The translations under genes were made by a program, and so were the position numbers. The notes beneath the pieces were generated by a model. The model was not told where the DNA came from and ran no database searches. It was given only the letters and a program-made list of their open reading frames with translations. Shown here one piece after another: positions 13,129 to 13,973 of a stretch of 13,973 nucleotides of DNA. Source of the DNA: Candidatus Parcubacteria bacterium (lineage in GTDB: Bacteria; Patescibacteriota; Minisyncoccia; Phycocordibacterales; SBAW01); assembly GCA_014379165.1 (NCBI GenBank), contig JACMMG010000009.1, positions 1 through 13,973 of the forward strand, written 5' to 3'. Numbering within the stretch: the first letter of the stretch is position 1; every line of letters begins with the position of its first letter.

Positions 13129-13258
13129 GTGCTTCTGGCAGGATCGGTCACAAGTTTCGCTTCGCGAACTCGCGACCCCGCCTCACAGTCGCTAAAGCGA
13201 CATGCTCCGGCTTTCGATTCCTGACGCACGCAAAGCAGTTTGCGTGCTCCAGAAGCAC
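13129..13258. repeat. tRNA-Arg-derived inverted repeat with a hairpin inserted in one arm
   Basis: The left arm GTGCTTCTGGCAGGATCG (13129-13146) nearly repeats the 3' end of the tRNA-Arg gene (13280-13298). The right arm is its complement split in two: CGATTCCTG (13215-13223) and CCAGAAGCAC (13249-13258), with 25 nt inserted between. That insert contains a perfect 9-bp hairpin, GCACGCAAA/TTTGCGTGC with loop GCAG (13226-13247). Inside the element are further hairpins: GTCGCT/AGCGAC (13188-13201) and TTCGC/GCGAA (13156-13168). There is no open reading frame of note. It lies directly 3' of tRNA-Arg on that gene's strand. Confidence 0.65.
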
Positions 13259-13280
13259 CTCGTCTCGCTTTTTTACTCGG

Positions 13281-13352
13281 TGCTTCTGGCAGGAATCGAA
13301 CCTGCGTCACCTCCTTCGGAGGGAGGCATTCTATCCATTGAACTACAGAAGC
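13281..13352 (-). tRNA. tRNA-Arg (anticodon CCG)
   Basis: The minus-strand cloverleaf has acceptor GCTTCTG/CAGAAGC with discriminator A, D arm GTTC-AATGGATA-GAAT (one G.T pair), anticodon stem CCTCC/GGAGG around CTCCGAA with anticodon CCG, and T arm GCAGG-TTCGATT-CCTGC. Length is 72 nt. The genomic bases after the discriminator are CC, so CCA is not fully encoded. It reads the CGG codon. Confidence 0.95.
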
Positions 13353-13362
13353 TGACGTTTCT

Positions 13363-13371
13363 CTTATACCA
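13363..13371 (-). promoter_or_regulatory. Extended -10 promoter of tRNA-Arg
   Basis: TGGTATAAG on the minus strand (13371-13363) is an extended -10 element (TGN plus TATAAG). Initiation about 7 nt later lies just before the tRNA 5' end at 13352. No good -35 is seen. It is back-to-back with the promoter of the plus-strand RNA. Confidence 0.55.
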
Positions 13372-13379
13372 TTTTTGCA

Positions 13380-13407
13380 TTGACGGTCGCCAGGTCGGCG
13401 CTATACT
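13380..13407 (+). promoter_or_regulatory. Sigma70-type promoter of the candidate ncRNA
   Basis: TTGACG (13380-13385) and TATACT (13402-13407) are separated by 16 bases; each matches consensus in 5 of 6 positions. This is the best promoter in the window. The predicted start (about 13413-13415) coincides with the first strand of the closing helix of the RNA, and no open reading frame follows. Confidence 0.75.
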
Positions 13408-13413
13408 TATCTC

Positions 13414-13784
13414 TGGCAGAACCTTTCCTTTCGTTGAAAGCGGAACCTCACAGCAGGGCTAAAGAGCCCTGCCTCGCTCGTCCAGACTAAGCTGCGAAGC
13501 TAATCGGGAAGAGAGAGTGGCGATTCGGAATAACCCACACGCTGAAGTCGGAGCCTTCGGGGCCACCGGCACAGACCGTGACTATTCTGCAGATGGAGCG
13601 GCCCTAACCCTTCAGGGGACACGGGGAGAGGCTAATACCGGATACGTCCGCAAGGAGAAAGATTTATCGTCGCCACATGGGCCCGGTGAGCAGCCGGACG
13701 AGAGTAAACGCCTCGTCAACTATCGGTTCACCAGTTCTGCCTCATTTCCTGCAACGCGCATCTTCGGATGCGCTTTTCTTTTTT
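13414..13784 (+). ncRNA. Candidate structured non-coding RNA with a 16S-like segment
   Basis: The transcript would run from about 13414 to the terminator at 13784 and has no convincing coding frame. The ends pair: GGCAGAAC (13415-13422) with GTTCTGCC (about 13734-13741). Internal helices are CTTTC/GAAAG (13428-13440), the perfect GCAGGGCT/AGCCCTGC (13453-13472), a GCGA-capped AGCT hairpin (13490-13501), a long-range GTGGCGA/TCGCCAC helix (13517-13523 with 13670-13676), GTCGG/CCGGC (13547-13570), CGGA/TCCG with a UACG loop (13639-13650) and GACGAG/CTCGTC (13697-13717). Bases about 13624-13685, including GCTAATACCGGATA and GAAAGATTTATCG, read like h8-h11 of bacterial 16S rRNA, but the sequences on both sides do not. 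The conserved elements of RNase P RNA (GAGGAAAGUCC, ACAGAA), tmRNA and SRP RNA are absent. The RNA is inferred from promoter, folding and terminator; the family is unknown. Confidence 0.65.
13756..13784 (+). terminator. UUCG-loop terminator of the candidate ncRNA
   Basis: A perfect 7-bp stem GCGCATC/GATGCGC with TTCG tetraloop (13756-13773) is followed by TTTTCTTTTTT (13774-13784). It is a textbook intrinsic terminator, 15 nt after the closing helix of the RNA. Confidence 0.92.
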
Positions 13785-13922
13785 GTGTTTGTGATCACAA
13801 GTCGACTTATGTCCTCGCGAGGAATCTCCTTCGACTAAACCTTTGCCGTCGCAAAGGTTTGTCTAGGCACCACCTCGCGGCCGCGCAAGTGCGCGGCAAC
13901 GCTCCGGCGTTAGATTACACAA
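13785..13922. other. Hairpin-rich intergenic stretch
   Basis: No gene is seen here. Perfect small inverted repeats follow one another: TTGTGATCACAA (13789-13800), CCTCGCGAGG (13813-13822), AAACCTTTGC/GCAAAGGTTT with loop CGTC (13837-13860), GCCGCGCA/TGCGCGGC (13880-13897) and AACGC/GCGTT (13898-13911). They resemble the hairpins in 13150-13250 in style and size. Their role is unknown. Confidence 0.6.
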
Positions 13923-13973
13923 CTACGCAAAAAAAATTTGGGTCAGCGGGAGCACAAAAATACCGTCGATCGA

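Noticed and set aside
13500..13700. A true or truncated 16S rRNA gene
   Set aside because: Only about 60-85 bases resemble 16S. The 5' end motif, the sequence after ATGGGCCCG and all later domains are missing, and the segment lies inside a different closed fold with its own terminator.
13414..13784. RNase P RNA, tmRNA or SRP RNA for the structured transcript
   Set aside because: Length and closing helix would suit RNase P RNA, but its near-universal P4 sequences (GAGGAAAGUCC and ACAGAA) are absent. There is no tRNA-like end or tag frame for tmRNA and no SRP S-domain core.
13923..13973. C-terminal end of a minus-strand gene running off the window
   Set aside because: A frame ending FVLPLTQIFFA with TAG at 13925-13923 is open to the edge, but it is only 16 codons and another minus-strand frame is open over the same bases. 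There is not enough evidence to call a gene.

Overview
The window looks like a piece of a small-genome Patescibacteria (Candidate Phyla Radiation) chromosome, most likely a Parcubacteria relative. This is inferred from gene content and style, not from a phylogeny. Informative traits are a DNA polymerase I with no room for a 3'-5' exonuclease domain, a shortened clamp-loader delta-like protein encoded against polA, a Mur ligase without its usual N-terminal domain, a two-gene HTH/Fic-Doc module, and several genes whose -10 box sits so close to the start codon that the mRNA should be leaderless or nearly so.

Layout: 1-222 is the 3' end of an unrecognised gene, followed by a strong terminator. 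A TrpR/YerC-like repressor gene (367-810) lies between two long palindromes sharing one 18-bp core. The minus strand from 4034 to 1001 carries a PilB/GspE-type ATPase, a possible 50-residue protein and ruvB with its terminator. A 34-bp divergent promoter region separates these from a plus-strand overlapping operon tsaE-polA-holA-like (4069-7474). Next comes an HTH/Doc toxin-antitoxin pair behind a promoter bracketed by two palindromic operators (7508-8301), then tRNA-Lys(TTT) on the minus strand.

From 12251 down to 8524 a minus-strand cluster encodes ruvA, a Mur ligase, a one-helix membrane protein, a DoxX-family protein, a SpoU/TrmH methyltransferase and a divergent cis-prenyltransferase, closed by a terminator. 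ruvA is divergent from rpsT (S20), which is followed by a membrane-anchored cytochrome b5-like protein.

The last kilobase is mostly RNA: a tRNA-derived inverted repeat, tRNA-Arg(CCG) on the minus strand and, divergent from it, a probable structured non-coding RNA of about 330-370 nt (13414-13784). That RNA has a good sigma70-type promoter, pairing 5' and 3' ends, several clear hairpins and a UUCG-loop terminator. Part of it resembles the h8-h11 region of bacterial 16S rRNA, but it matches no RNA family I can recall. It is the most interesting object in the window. The final 190 bases hold a run of short hairpins and no convincing gene.

Functional themes are DNA replication and recombination (polA, holA-like, ruvA, ruvB), translation and RNA modification (tsaE, trmH-like, rpsT, two tRNAs), cell envelope (Mur ligase, cis-prenyltransferase, DoxX, type IV pilus ATPase) and small regulatory modules with palindromic operators.
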